Shown here piece after piece: positions 19,395-30,418 of a DNA stretch of 64,000 bases. Position 1 is the first letter of the stretch; each line of letters starts with the position of its first letter. The position numbers and the translations under genes are program-made. The notes under the pieces are model-generated. The model was not told the origin of the DNA and made no database searches. It was given only the letters and a program-made list of their open reading frames with translations. Source of the stretch: Prorocentrum cordatum (lineage: Eukaryota > Sar > Dinophyceae > Prorocentrales > Prorocentraceae); NCBI GenBank assembly GCA_963575745.1, contig CAUYUJ010020148.1, positions 477,501-541,500 on the forward strand, given 5' to 3'.

Positions 19395-20157
19395 TCTCGT
19401 TCCACGGGTGCCCTTCATGGCCAAAAGTGTGGGAGAGGGTCACGTCGTGGGTCAGACGAAGAGTGCCGTAGGCATGAGCTGCAAGTTTGGCGAAAGCCTA
19501 TCGCTGCTGTGTCTCCGACGAAGTCCGCGCCAGTGCAGGTTTTCAGTCACAGACGACCTCAACCTGGGGGTGGGTGTCGAGCTGCATGGCGTATAGTTGA
19601 GACCATAGAAGCCCAGCAGTCTCAGTAACGCTGTTGATGTCGCTGTCGGGAAGCGCGCTGTTGATGCTGTTCACGACAGGGGCACTGAAACACCCGGCGA
19701 ACTTAAAGCCTGTGCCGTCCGAGACCACCACAGTACAAGCCCATGCTGACTTATGAGGAGCGCCGTCCCAGTACGAGCCGTCGGCAAAGATGAAGACGCT
19801 GGTCACAGGTGACTCGAGGTCCCTGGCGAAGTTGAGGGCTAGCTGCGTATGCTCGTGGAGCCTGCATCCAGCCAAGCTTCGCTGAAGTCGGATCCTCCAC
19901 TGGAGCTTTGAAAACACCAAGCTGAGGGGTATCGGTATCTCCATGCGGCGCGCGCGCGGAGCCTGGTCACTTGGCACCTGGCGGTGTGCAAAAGCTGAAT
20001 CCCGACCTCGCTGAACACGCTGTGCATCATGGCGAGGATCTTGGTCTCTTATGCGTATGTTTTCATGCGAAACTGCGCTCGACTGCACTGGCTGCGGGCG
20101 AAGAGGCTGCAGGGGGACAAAATGGCCCCGTCGTCGAAACAGGTGACGAACGATCAT
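19395..20157 (-). CDS. LINE RNase H domain (decayed)
   Basis: Motifs in order on the minus strand: VFIFADGSYWDG (first catalytic Asp in FADGS), AWACTVVVSDGTGFKFAG, TETAGLLWSQLYAMQ (catalytic Glu), VEVVCD (third Asp), then, after a frameshift near 19543-19440, SHTFGHEGHPWNEMSDAIAK, the His-Gly-His...Asn-Glu-x-x-Asp end of RNase H. This order and spacing fit RNase HI. The domain would remove RNA from RNA-DNA hybrids during retrotransposition. A stop follows VVCD, so it cannot work as it stands. Confidence 0.7.
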
Positions 20158-22171
20158 AGACGGCAGGTACGCGATGAGCGTGTGCGCTGAGCGAGGGAAC
20201 CTGCAAGTTGACAGGAGATTCTCGTGCTAGGGCTGCCGTTCCCGATACTGGCGGCAGCCCTTCCCCTGAGGTCAGGGGGCGAAACGCTTGTTGTGGTATC
20301 CGCGTCTGCACGAGCTTCTCTGTTGGCAAAAGTTCATATTCCTCTTCATGCAGTGGCCAAGGACTCGATGTCGTAGCAAAGCCTCCAGTGGAACCGTCCA
20401 TCCGTGTCTGTGATGCCTCTGTCGGTCCTTTGCGCATTGGATGCAGGAACGCTCTGCCGTACTTGCGTGCTGGCGGCTTGTGCTGGAGGCTGCGGTCAGT
20501 TTCGTCTTCGACCCCAGAGGATAACATGCCTTCAGCAGCTGCACCCAATACTTCAATACCGTCAGCGTCGGGATCAAGGTCAGCAGGTACAGGTGCCTCG
20601 GCTGCATCTGTGAAAGTGCTTGAACCTGTTACCCGTGGAGATTCGACGATAAGTACTGCAACTCCAGCCTGTTGGTTAGGTGGTTGAGCTGAGCTTAGGA
20701 CGTCGAGGTGCGCTGCCTGACCTGACGCCCTCAGCTCCGCTTGCTTGTCCCACTCTCCAGTGGACAGTTCTGCAGCAGTAGCCTCCAACTCCTCCTCATA
20801 TCGGTGCAATGCAGCCTTGTGTGCAAGACTGTCAGCATATGCCTCGAGCTGCAATGCGTCGTCAAGTTCCTCGCGTGCACGCTCTTGGGCGATTATGTTC
20901 AACTCACCTGCAAATTGTTGTTCAAATGCACCGGCCGGCAAAAGCTGCTGACTCGTGGTGTCTGCCGAGTCGAGCGTCGATGCCCGTGGAACGTCTTCCG
21001 CGTGTTGTGTTGGAGGTCCCTCAGCCACTGGTTGATGAAATGTCAACGTAGGTGAAATTCCAATCGATGAGCCTGATGACCAGCCTCCAATGACAGGATC
21101 ACGTACCAGACCGAGCCAACTGCTCTGATCTTGTAAATCTGGAACTGGAAGGTGAGGAACTGGTACAGGTGGCGGTGGACACTGTGTAATTTGGCGTGGT
21201 ACTGGTCCAGGTGCAAGCGAATCAGCAACAGCAAAGGCTTCAAATTCTCTTTGCTGGTGGACCAAACCTCGAGCTCCTGAAGCCCCTCTCGGTTTTCAGC
21301 CTGTCGACGCGCTCAGCGTGGTCCTCGAAATTTAGCATATCATCCACCGCTCGTGTAAGTGTAGATCTGGAATCAGGCGTCCGAGTGTGAGCTTCTGGGG
21401 TATACGGGTGCCGTCCCGCCATGTGTCTGCCATGCTCAACTTGCGCCTGGGCTTCTTGTTCCGCTTGACGGTGCAGTTCCTCTTCAAACTTAGTGTCCTC
21501 CCTTGCCAAGCCACTGGAACCTTAGAAACGCATGGCGGAGGCACGTAGGGTTCGTCTGCCGCTGCTTGCCGACCCCGCCGTTGCGGTCCATAACGCACGC
21601 TGCTCTCCTTTGTCTTCTCGATTTGCGCCAACTCTTCCTCCAAGAACTGGTTTCTAGCTTCTGCTTCCTGGACCGCCGACACGGGGCGTGCGCGATCTGC
21701 TGCAACTTGGGAGCGATGCTCAGCCAGCTCCGTCCATGTCGCTGTGTAGTCGGCATCATGAGCTTGCTTGACTTCTTGAAGATGGCGGAGCATGGCCAGG
21801 CGCGTGCACTCGATCTGCCTTGCCTCCGAGTGCTGGTGATATGCCGCCTCGCCAAACATTGTTTTGCATGACAATTCCCAAGAAGCCATCCTCTGTCCCG
21901 CTTTGAGTATCCCTTGTTTGTCCGTATCCATCTTCTCAACAAGCCTTTCCCCAGCTCTTGACAACATCGATTCCTTCTGACGAAGTCCCGCGTTAAGCAT
22001 CTGTTGTGATAGCTCGAATGGTATGTGCTGTTGTCGTAGCTGGTCATCTTGCTGGCGTCGCTGTTGTAGCAGCTCCTGAGACTCCTCTTGATGGGCACGA
22101 CGTCGTTTGACATACCCTTCCTCATGTTTGCCCCGTGTAGCCGACACTAAGGCCTCCGCACGTTCTGACAC
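20063..22171 (-). CDS. LINE ORF1-like region, frameshifted, Gln/Glu-rich
   Basis: There are three overlapping minus frames. 22171-21332 is coiled-coil rich (QEESQELLQQRRQQDDQLRQ). 21509-21240 overlaps it in another frame (DTKFEEELHRQAEQEAQAQV). 21265-20063 gives 400 residues with helix (AREELDDALQLEAYADSLAH) and proline/serine-rich tracts. The overlaps look like decay frameshifts in one long reading frame rather than separate genes. Function is unknown; its position before RNase H suggests a structural or linker region. Confidence 0.45.
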
Positions 22172-22317
22172 ATCGAATCGCCAAAAACCATACGCTCCTC
22201 CATGCGCTCGTTCTGCTGCTGCATCTCCGTCGCTAACATTTCATCATAGCTGCGGCGCGTTCAGTGTACTGGTTCTGCTCAACACGCATGAGTTCCTTGA
22301 CCTCCTCAATGTCGTGC

Positions 22318-23130
22318 TTACCCTTTCCTTTGCCAGGGCTGCTCTGAATCGTCGAAGGTATCTGCTGGGAGCAACCTGCTTCCGGCTTGCATACCTGATC
22401 CTGCTTCATGCTGAGGTGGCGCCTGAGACGCTGCCCTTGGCGTCGGGGACAGCGTCATCGCTGGTGGAGCCCGAGGCGGGGAGCTCGCTGGCTGCCGCTG
22501 TAGCTGGCCTCCATATCTGTCAAATACTGCCACCGCCATGTCCGCCGCGATCAACGCTGCTGTTGCTACAGAACCCTGCAGATGTGATGATCTTTGCGGT
22601 GAAGCTGGTGGTGACTTACGCAGACCTCGAGCTTCATCTTGGTGCGGATTCTGAACTCCAAGCTGCTGTGCGATGCCAGGTCCTGAAATCGGCGACCCTT
22701 GAAATGAAGCTTGACGCTGAAGATGCCGTCCATCGACAATCGGTGTCCTATTCTGATATGTTGGTGGCGGTGGCGGCGGTGGTGGTGGTGGCGGCGGCTC
22801 CTCGCTGCCGCTGCTCTTTGCTCTTGCCCTCGCTGCCAGGTTAAGCCGCCGATCAGAACCTGAGTCTGCGACCGTCTTCGAGCTGATGTCCTGCTGCTCC
22901 TCGGTCGCCTCCCTAAATAAATCCTTGAAGCAGTCATGCAACGTCTTCTGATACAATATGTCATCAGATAACACCTCCACCTTGCGTTCGAGAGCGCTGA
23001 TGCGCTCCTCTGCCTGTGTCATACCCGCTTTGGCTTCTGCCCTCTGGGCCGCGATGTGCTTGAGCTGCCTGCGCGTCCACTTCAATACGCTCAACTCGTG
23101 CTCCTGCGCGCCCATGTAGGTACCCGGCTT
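22318..23130 (-). CDS. LINE ORF1-like protein, coiled-coil part
   Basis: The frame begins GAQEHELSVLKWTRRQLKHI and continues with heptad-like residues (EERISALERKVEVLSDDI), then a run of 12 prolines, then a serine/glutamine/proline-rich tail. Low-bias codons differ from the GC3-rich host exons. It stops at 22318; the following sequence stays open in other frames (DIEEVKELMRVEQNQYTERA), so a frameshift is likely. Coiled coils are common in retroelement ORF1 products. No database family is claimed. Confidence 0.5.
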   Translation of the reverse strand, partial: KPGTYMGAQEHELSVLKWTRRQLKHIAAQRAEAKAGMTQAEERISALERKVEVLSDDILYQKTLHDCFKDLFREATEEQQDISSKTVADSGSDRRLNLAARARAKSSGSEEPPPPPPPPPPPPTYQNRTPIVDGRHLQRQASFQGSPISGPGIAQQLGVQNPHQDEARGLRKSPPASPQRSSHLQGSVATAALIAADMAVAVFDRYGGQLQRQPASSPPRAPPAMTLSPTPRAASQAPPQHEAGSGMQAGSRLLPADTFDDSEQPWQRKG

Positions 23131-25184
23131 TTTCCCGGAAAGGGCTTGGGCCCAGGGTTCTCTTTTAGCTGTTTACCCCCCGGTCCTGACGGGTCAAGCG
23201 CCGGCGAAATTATTTGCGATAAATAACGAGGTAAAGTGCTGATTTTTTTAGAAAAAGTGCGTTTTGTGCGTGCCCGCTCGAGGAAAGTTCGCCCCCCATC
23301 TCGGATCCTCGATAAATAACGGGGTCCGCAGACCCCCGCTTTCCCTCGTAAAAAAGAGGGTGCGGAGCGTTTTTCGCAGAATCCTCGAAAAATAACGGGG
23401 TCTGGAGCCCCGACCGCGACTCGGAAAAGCGCCCCGCGCGCAGGAATTCCGAGGATGTCTCGCGCGTGCCGCGTCCCGCGCGCAGGAATTTCGAGGATGT
23501 CTCGACTAATTCGCTTGTTTTGTCAGGATTTCTTAGAACTTTGGCAGGATGTCTCGAGCGAAACGCTTATTTTACATAGTTTGTGGAGGATGTCTCGAGC
23601 GAAACGCTGGTTTCCGCAAAATTTGGAGATGTCTCGAGCGGGGGGCCAGAATTCAGAGGATGTCTCAGGCGAAATGCTTGTTTTCGTGTCCCGCTCGCGG
23701 GAATTCCAAGGATGTCTCGCGCGGGCCGCGTCCCGCGCGCAGGAATTTCGAGGATGTCTCGACTAATTCGTTTGTTTTGTCAGGATTTCTTAGAATTTTG
23801 ACCGGATGTCTCGAGCGAAACGCTTGTTTTTCATAATTTGTTGAGGATGTCTCGAGCGAAACGCTGGTTTCTGCAAACTTGGGGATGTCTCGAGCGGGGG
23901 CCTCGTGGGGGTCCAGAATTCAGAGGATGTCTCAGGCGAAATGCTTGTTTTCACGTCCCGCTCGCAGGAATTCGGAAGATGTCTCGCGCGTGCCACGTCC
24001 CGCGCGCAGGAATTTTGAGGATGTCCCGTAGCGCGTCCCCTTGGCACGGCCTACGGTGCGACCCCATGGCACGTCCCTTGGCACGTCGCCTGGCGCGTCC
24101 CTGGGGACGTTCTTTGGCACGTTCCGTGGCACGTTCCGTGGCGCGTCCTGTGGCGAGTCCCCCTGGCACGTCGCGCGGCGCGTCCCCGTGGCACGTCCCG
24201 TGGCACGTCCATAATGCATTGGCACGTTCCGTAGCGCGTCCCCTTGGCACGTCCCGCGGTGCGTCCCCATGGCACGTCCCCTGGCACGTCGCCTGGCGCG
24301 TCCCTTGGAACTTTCGGCGGCGCGTCTTCCTAGCATGCCCCCCGTGAATTAGCTCTGGGGCAGCTACTATGTGCTCAGGCAGCTCGAGCTTAAGATCCAG
24401 ATCAGTTCGGTTAGGACTCGGATGCAAAGGAGGACTCGATCCACAACGCTATAGAGCACAATCGTCACGTGGCACATCGCAGTTCAGCACGGCGCAGCAC
24501 AGCACAGCCCGCGGCACGGTACATCAAGATCGATACACTCACTCAGCATTGCAATTTGGCACGTTCTTTGGCACGTTCCGTGGCGCGTCCTGTGGCGAGT
24601 CCCCCTGGCACGTCGCGCGGCGCGTCCCCTGGCACGTCCCGTGGCACGTCCATTGGCACGTTCCGTAGCGCGTCCCCTTGGCACGTCCCGCGGTGCGTCC
24701 CCGTGGCACGTCCCCTGACACCTCGCTTGGTGCGTCTCTTGGCACGTCCCGTGGCACGTCCATTGGCACATTCCGTAGCGCGTCCCCTTGGCACGTCCCG
24801 CGGTGCGACCCCATGGCACGTCCCCTGGCACGTCGCCTGGCGCGTCCCTTGGGACGTTCTGCGGCGCGTCCTCCTGGCATGTTCCCTTGTCAATCAGCTC
24901 TGGGGCAGCTACTAGTTATGTGCTTAGGCAGCTCGAGCTTAAGATCCAGATCAGTTCGGTCAGGACTCGGATGCAAAGGAGGACTCGATCCACAACGCTA
25001 CAGAGCACACTCGTGGCATGGCACATCGCAATTCAGCACAGCACAGCACAGCACAGCCCTCGGCACGGTACATCAGGGTCGATACACTGAGCATTGCATT
25101 TGCCCGTCGCCCAATCAGGTGTCTTTGAAACGTTGCCATGTCTTACATTTCTATATTCCTTTCCGGGTTCGTGGGTCGATCATG
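23131..25184 (+). mobile_element. TT-flanked modular element, copy 2, inside LINE ORF1
   Basis: Same ends as copy 1 and flanked by TT (23129-23130 and 25185-25186). The left 970 bp (to about 24100) matches copy 1 with only a one-base T indel and one substitution seen by eye. The GATGTCTCGAGC block is shorter, the TGGCACGTCCC block longer, and the 190-bp module occurs twice (24345-24552, 24890-25100). It gives the cleanest insertion site in the window. Confidence 0.85.
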
Positions 25185-25700
25185 TTCCCTTGAGTTAATA
25201 ATTCTGCAAGCTTCTGCCTGTTGTCTTCCACTGTTGCTTTGAACTGCTTCATCTCTCTTTGTCCAGGCGCTGCTTTATAAGCTGAATGTTTTTTGGTGTA
25301 CTCTGCCGTGCTCATCATGTGGTTATTTAGCGTCGACTGAACCTCTGACCTGAAAGATGCTCGATCTCGTTCCCGTGTGCGGTCGTCAGCTTGTCGCTGC
25401 TGGTGCTTCCTCCATGTCATTGTGCATCCCCTCCATGTGCCTAAAACGTCCATTGTGCTGCCTTTGCAGCTCCACGTGCCTTGTTCTTTCGATGTGTGAC
25501 ACTCGATACAAGTCCACGCTCCTGTAGATCCCCCCGTCATCGTCGAAGCCGATGTCGGACCCGTACTGTGATGCTTTGCAAGCCTAGCCCTCGCTCGATC
25601 CAACCGAAGGAGAAGACGTGCCTCTGCTCGCAGTCGTCGCTGTCGCCTGTGCCAAGCGGGAGACCGACGCCGCTTGGGCGTAGCTGCGGGCGACACCGCA
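25185..25700 (-). CDS. LINE ORF1-like protein, 5' part
   Basis: The minus frame contains the Cys motif WTCIECHTSKEQGTWSC (C-x2-C-x9-C), possibly zinc-binding, followed by a charged helical stretch (DDRTRERDRASFRSEVQ; MKQFKATVEDNRQKLAELL). It ends ...LLTQG at the insertion of modular copy 2. The continuation, PGTYMGAQEHELSVLK, lies in the same frame at 23128. The 5' limit is uncertain because GC-rich sequence upstream also stays open. It is presumably a nucleic-acid-binding ORF1 product, by inference from position only. Confidence 0.55.
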
Positions 25701-25850
25701 GCCTGCAGCACGCCGAGTGCCGCACCTTCTGCAGCCGCGGGCGAGGCCGCCGCGCTGAGCCCCGACCTCGCAGGCCGGCCCGATGGCGCGGCGCGGCGCG
25801 CGCCCCCGCCGCGGACGGGCCCCCCCGCGTACGAGAGGTCAGGGCTTCCT
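25690..25850 (+). CDS. Possible exon next to the LINE 5' end
   Basis: A very GC-rich open segment (AAALSPDLAGRPDGAARRAP, then PPRTGPPAYER in one frame; SLQHAECRTFCS in another). The frame is not settled and the minus strand is open too. Confidence 0.25.
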
Positions 25851-25986
25851 CCTCCTCCTCCTCCTCCTCCTCCTCCTCCTCCTCCCCCCTCCTCCACCTC
25901 CTCCTCCACCTCCTCCTCCACCTCCTCTTCCTGCTCCTCCTGCTCCTCCTCCTCCTCCTTCTCCACCTCCTCCTAGTTATCCTCCT

Positions 25987-26018
<32 letters not shown>

Positions 26019-26120
26019 ACCTCCTCCTCCTCCTTCACCTCCTCCTCCTGTTCCTCCTCCTGCTCCGCCTTCTCCTCCTCCTCCTCCTAGTTCCTCCTCC
26101 TTTTCCTCCTCCTCTCCCTC
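25850..26120 (+). repeat. CTC microsatellite with CAC/TTC interruptions
   Basis: (CTC)n for about 270 bp. The proline/leucine-rich frames are artefacts. Confidence 0.9.
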
Positions 26121-26319
26121 CCTTACATCGGCGCTACGAAAGTTTTGACCCGTTTTGTGTTTTCAGCTAAACAACGCCTGAGCATCACATTGGTTATGAA
26201 CACCACGACGCCCGTGAGCATCACTCCAAAGCTTGAGAGCACCACTGCACCTATGAGCAGCCGAGCGCCGATAATCACTTTGACGATAGCATCCCCGTGC
26301 CGTCGTCGCCGTCGAATTC
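26121..26319. other. No recognisable gene
   Basis: Spacer between the CTC tract and the next satellite; nothing seen. Confidence 0.4.
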
Positions 26320-26845
26320 TGTGTTGGAGGAAGTCCTGGGCGGGAGCGCCATTTCGAGTTCGAACGGAACAAATGCCGAACCTCATTTTGCAGGAAGTCC
26401 TGCGCGGGAGCGCCATTTCGAAATCGAGGCAAAAAGGTTCCGACGTCTATTTTTGAGGAAGTCCTGTGCGGGAGCGCCATTTCGAACTCGAAGCAGAAAG
26501 GTTTCGAATTCTATGTTTGCGGAAGTCCTAGGCGGGGGCGCCATTTCGAAATCGAACCCGGAAGTTTCCAAATCGTTCAAAATGGTTTTTTCGATGAAGT
26601 ATCAAGCGAAACCGCCGTTTCGAAATGGCCACACCGTTCCGACTTCTATGTTTGAGGAAGTCCTGTGCGGGAGCGCCATTTCGAACTCGAAGCAGAAAGG
26701 TTTCGAATTCTATTTTTGCGGAAGTCCTAGGCGGGGGCGCCATTTCGAAAACGAACCCGGAAGTTTCCAAATCGTTCGAAATCGATTTCCCGAGGAAGTA
26801 TCAAGCGAAACCGCCGTTTCGAAATGGCCGCACCGTTTGGCATTC
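26320..26845 (+). repeat. Satellite, about 65-bp units in a 199-bp higher-order repeat
   Basis: 'gaggaagtcctgtgcgggag' followed by 'cgccatttcgaactcgaagc' recurs at 26454 and 26653, 199 bp apart. Variant monomers (aggcgggggcgccatttcg; 'agcgaaaccgccgtttcga') occupy the same places in both. Confidence 0.75.
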
Positions 26846-27180
26846 AAAATTTTAAAAGCCCTGACCCGATAACTCGAAAATGCAGCTGTCGCTTAGGACT
26901 TCCTCCCTCAAACGAGCTCGACTGGATTTCGAAACCCTCGGGCTTACGGGCCCGAGGGTTTGTACTGGGGCCGAACATTGTACTGGGGCCCCGCGGCCGA
27001 ACGGGCCCACTGCCAACGTTGTACTGGGGCTTCGTCGCCTACCGCGGGGCGTTGACTCTTGGCCGAGCTTTCGCAGCGGCGAGGTATCCTTGGGGTTTAA
27101 GTTTCGCGGTTGCAGTTGCGGTGCGATTCGATCATGGTGCCTGCTGATGCGTGAGAGATGTGCTGCCCGCATCGAAGGGG
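26846..27180. other. No recognisable gene
   Basis: Contains three 'tgtactggggc' words at 26960-27030; otherwise nothing. Confidence 0.4.
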
Positions 27181-27290
27181 GGAAGGAGGGGAGGAGGAGG
27201 AGGGGGAGGACGAGGAGGGGGGAGGAGAACGAGGGGAAGGAGGAGGAGGAGGAGGAGGAGGAGGAGGAGGAGGAGGGGGAGGACGAGGCC
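27181..27290 (+). repeat. GGA/GAG microsatellite
   Basis: (GGA)n interrupted by CGA; directly precedes an exon-like segment. Confidence 0.9.
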
Positions 27291-27302
27291 GCCCGCCCGC
27301 GA

Positions 27303-27470
27303 AGGTGTGCCGGGGAAGCCCGGCCTGGGGCTCCCAGCCGGTGCAGCACTTCGCCGACGCGGCGCCCGTGTTCGACTCGCGCGGCCTGGCGGTCGGGAGC
27401 TGCCCCGAAGTCTCTGCCGAGGCTCCGGGGTCCTTGTCGGTCCGCTCGGCCTGCTTCCCCCGATCCTTTC
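27303..27470 (+). CDS. Putative internal exon, unknown protein
   Basis: One frame is open with almost only G/C-ending codons and reads VCRGSPAWGSQPVQHFADAA, then PVFDSRGLAVGSCPEVSAEA. There are three cysteines and no low-complexity bias. The purine tract before it ends 'cgcgaag|gtgtgcc'. No family is recognised. It may belong to the same secreted-type gene as the 15-17 kb or 43-47 kb exons, but nothing links them directly. Confidence 0.5.
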
Positions 27471-27696
27471 GAATCGTGGGGACAATCGCGACGCGAGGCT
27501 TTCGGCCTGTTTTTGCCTATGGCCAGGGATGGAAACCAGCCCTAGGATCGAGTGTTCCGGGGACCGTGTATGAAACAAGTAAAGGCATCGGAGATCTGGT
27601 CATGTCGAGTCGATCCATCTGATTCGATATCGATTCTGGCTGGGCCCGAGCCGACTCGATCCAAGATCTCCGACGATTTTTGTTGTGTTCAATGTG
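27471..27696. repeat. Family R words (TCGATTC-rich)
   Basis: 'ctgattcgatatcgattctg' and 'ccgactcgatccaagatctc'; related to 6560-6790. Confidence 0.4.
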
Positions 27697-27698
27697 TT

Positions 27699-30019
27699 TT
27701 TCCCGGAAAGGGCTTGGGCCCAGGGTTCTCTTTTAGCCGTTTACCCCCGGATCTGACGGGTCAAGCGCCGGCGAAATTATTTGCGATAAATAACGAGGTA
27801 AAGTGCTGATTTTTTTAGAAAAAGTGCGTTTTGTGCGTGCCCGCTCGAGGAAAGTTCGCCCCCCATCTCGGATCCTCGATAAATAACGGGGTCCGCAGAC
27901 CCCCGCTTTCCCTCGTAAAAAAGAGGGTGCGGAGCGTTTTTCGCAGAATCCTCGAAAAATAACGGGGTCTGGAGCCCCGACCGCGACTCGGAAAAGCGCC
28001 CCGCGCGCAGGAATTCCGAGGATGTCTCGCGCGTGCCGCGTCCCGCGCGCAGGAATTTCGAGGATGTCTCGACTAATTCGTTTGTTTTGCCAGGATTTCT
28101 TTGGATTTTGACAGGATGTCTCGAGCGAAACGCTTGTTTTTCAGAATTTGTTGAGGATGTCTCGAGCGAAACGCTGGTTTTGCAAAATTGGGGGGATGTC
28201 TTGAGCGGGAGCCTCGTGGGTGGCCAGAATTGAGAGGATGTCTCAGGCGAAATGCTTGTTTTCACGTTCCGCTCGCAGGAATTCAGAGGATGTCTCGCGC
28301 GTGCCGCGTCTCGCGCGCAGGAATTTTGAGGATGTCTCGACTAATTCGTTTGTTTAGCGAGGATTTCTTTGGATTTTGACAGGATGTCTCGAGCGAAACG
28401 CTTGTTTTTCATAATTTGTTGAGGATGTTTCGACTAATTCGCTTGTTTTGCAAGGAATTCTTTGGATTTTGACAGGATGTCTCGAGCGAAACGCTTGTTT
28501 TTCAGAATTTGTTGAGGATGTCTCGAGCGAAACGCTGGTTTTGCAAAATTGGGGGGATGTCTCGAGCGGGAGCCTCGTGGGTGGCTAGAATTGAGAGGAT
28601 GTCTCAAGCGAAATGCTTGTTTTCACGTCCCGCTCGCAGGAATTCCGAGGATGTCTCGCGCGAGCCGCGTCCCGCGCGCAGGAATTTTGAGGATGTCTCG
28701 ACTAATTCGTTTGTTTAGCGAGGATTTCTTTGGATTTTGACAGGATGTCTCGAGCGAAACGCTTGTTTTTCATAATTTGTTGAGGATGTCTCGACTAATT
28801 CGCTTGTTTTGCTAGGAATTCTTTGGATATTGACCGGATGTCTCGAGCGAAACGCTTGTTTTCCAGAATTTGTTGAGGATGTCTCGAGCGGGAGCCTCGT
28901 GGGTGGCCAGAACTCAGAGGATGTATCAATCGCGCCATGGCACATCGCAGTTCAGCACGGCACAGCACAGCACAGCCCTCGGCACGGTACATCAAGATCG
29001 ATACACTCAGCATTGCAATTTGGCACGTTCGCTTGGCACGTTCCGTGGGGCGTCCCTTGGCGAGTCCCCCTGGCACGTTGCGTGGCGCGTCCCCTGGCAC
29101 ATCCCGTGGCACATCCATTGGCACGTTCCGTAGCGCGTCCCCTTGGCACGTCCCGCGGTGCGACCCCATGGCGCGTCCCCTGGCACGTCGCCTGGCGCGT
29201 CCCTTGGGACGTTTCGCGGCGCGTCCTCCTGGCATGTCCCCCTGTCCATTAGCTCTGGGGCAGCTACTATGTGTTCAGGCAGCTCGAGCTTAAGATCCAG
29301 ATCAGTTCGGTCAGGACTCGGATGCAAAGGAGGACTCGATCCACGAGGCTATAGAGCACAATCGCGCCATGGCACATCGCAATTCAGCACGGCGCAGCAC
29401 AGCACAGCCCTCGGCACGGTACATCAAGATCGATACAATCAGCATTGCAATTTGCAGGACCACCGCATTGTCTCCTGCCGCGCCCCTCTGTATAGCCCAA
29501 TGCATTAGAGTTACTTGGCACGTTCCGTGGGGCGTCCTTTGGCGAGTCCCCCTGGCACGTTGCGTCGCGCGTCCCCTGGCACATCCCGTGGCACATCCAT
29601 TGGCACGTTCCGTAGCGCGTCCCCTTGGCACGTCCCGCGGTGCGACCCCATGGCACGTCCCCTGGCACGTCGCCTGGCGCATCCCTTGGGGACGTTTCGC
29701 GGCGCGTCCTCCTGGCATGTCCCCCTGTCAATTAGCTCTGGGGCAGCTACTATGTGTTCAGGCAGCTCGAGCTTAAGATCCAGTTCAGTTCGGTCAGGAC
29801 TCGGATGCAAAGGAGGACTCGATCCACGAGGCTATAGAGCACAATCGCGCCATGGCACATCGCAATTCAGCACGGCGCAACACAGCACAGCCCTCGGCAC
29901 GGTACATCAAGATCGATACACTCAGCATTGCATTTGCCCGTCACCCAATCAGGTGTCTTTGAAAACGCTGCCATGTGTTACAGTTCTACATTCCTTTCCG
30001 GGTTCGTGGGTCGATCATG
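27699..30019 (+). mobile_element. TT-flanked modular element, copy 3
   Basis: Canonical ends, with TT at 27697-27698 and 30020-30021. The first 400 bp follow copies 1 and 2. The GATGTCTCGAGC units form a higher-order block (28160-28440 resembles 28510-28790). The TGGCACGTCCC block plus the roughly 190-bp module is present two and a half times (28935, 29245, 29728). Confidence 0.8.
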
Positions 30020-30418
30020 TTTCTTTGGTTGAGGCCTCTGGGGCCCGCTATCGAGTCCCAGGACCACCAAACAGGTGTGCTGGACGCAAGACTATCCCAG
30101 TTAAGGGGTCGGGAGTTCTGGGGGCGCCGATTGAAAAACATATCGGAGGATGTCCAGAAATGTCGATCGGATCGATCTGATGCGAGATCGACTCCGGCCA
30201 GGTCCAGTCCGACGCTCTTCCAGTACGACGACGGCCGACCCACGTTCCAAACCCGATTCGAGCTCCCCTGGCGGCACGAGCAGCAACACAGAGGAGTGCG
30301 CGGGGGTTTCTAGCAGACAGGGGCCTTCTTGGCAGGGCCTGGGGGCACCGAAGAAGCCTCCTCAGAATCACCCGGGCCCTCTTTGTAAGAACCCAGACAT
30401 CCGGCTGCTTCCATTTTT
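30020..30418. other. No gene; family R words
   Basis: 30150-30250 has 'gtcgatcggatcgatctgat'-type words. Nothing coding is evident. Confidence 0.4.

Larger units (their letters stand above)
18090..25700 (-). mobile_element. Decayed non-LTR retrotransposon (LINE), antisense, RT truncated
   Basis: Reading leftwards on the minus strand: an ORF1-like region with a Cys motif, coiled coils and proline-rich stretches (25.7-20.06 kb), then RNase H (20.16-19.4 kb), then an endonuclease/exonuclease/phosphatase (EEP) domain (19.33-18.35 kb), then the linker that normally precedes reverse transcriptase. The reverse transcriptase core is missing. Frameshifts split the coding into at least six frames. Modular copy 2 (23131-25184) interrupts ORF1; removing it and one TT restores one frame across the junction. 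RNase H before the endonuclease is unlike the usual EN-RT-RH order. The ends are not exact. Confidence 0.75.

Noticed and set aside
28020-28900. CRISPR-like look: a conserved word of about 28 bp with spacers
   Set aside because: Spacers are repeated too, unit lengths vary, no cas genes, and the context is eukaryotic.
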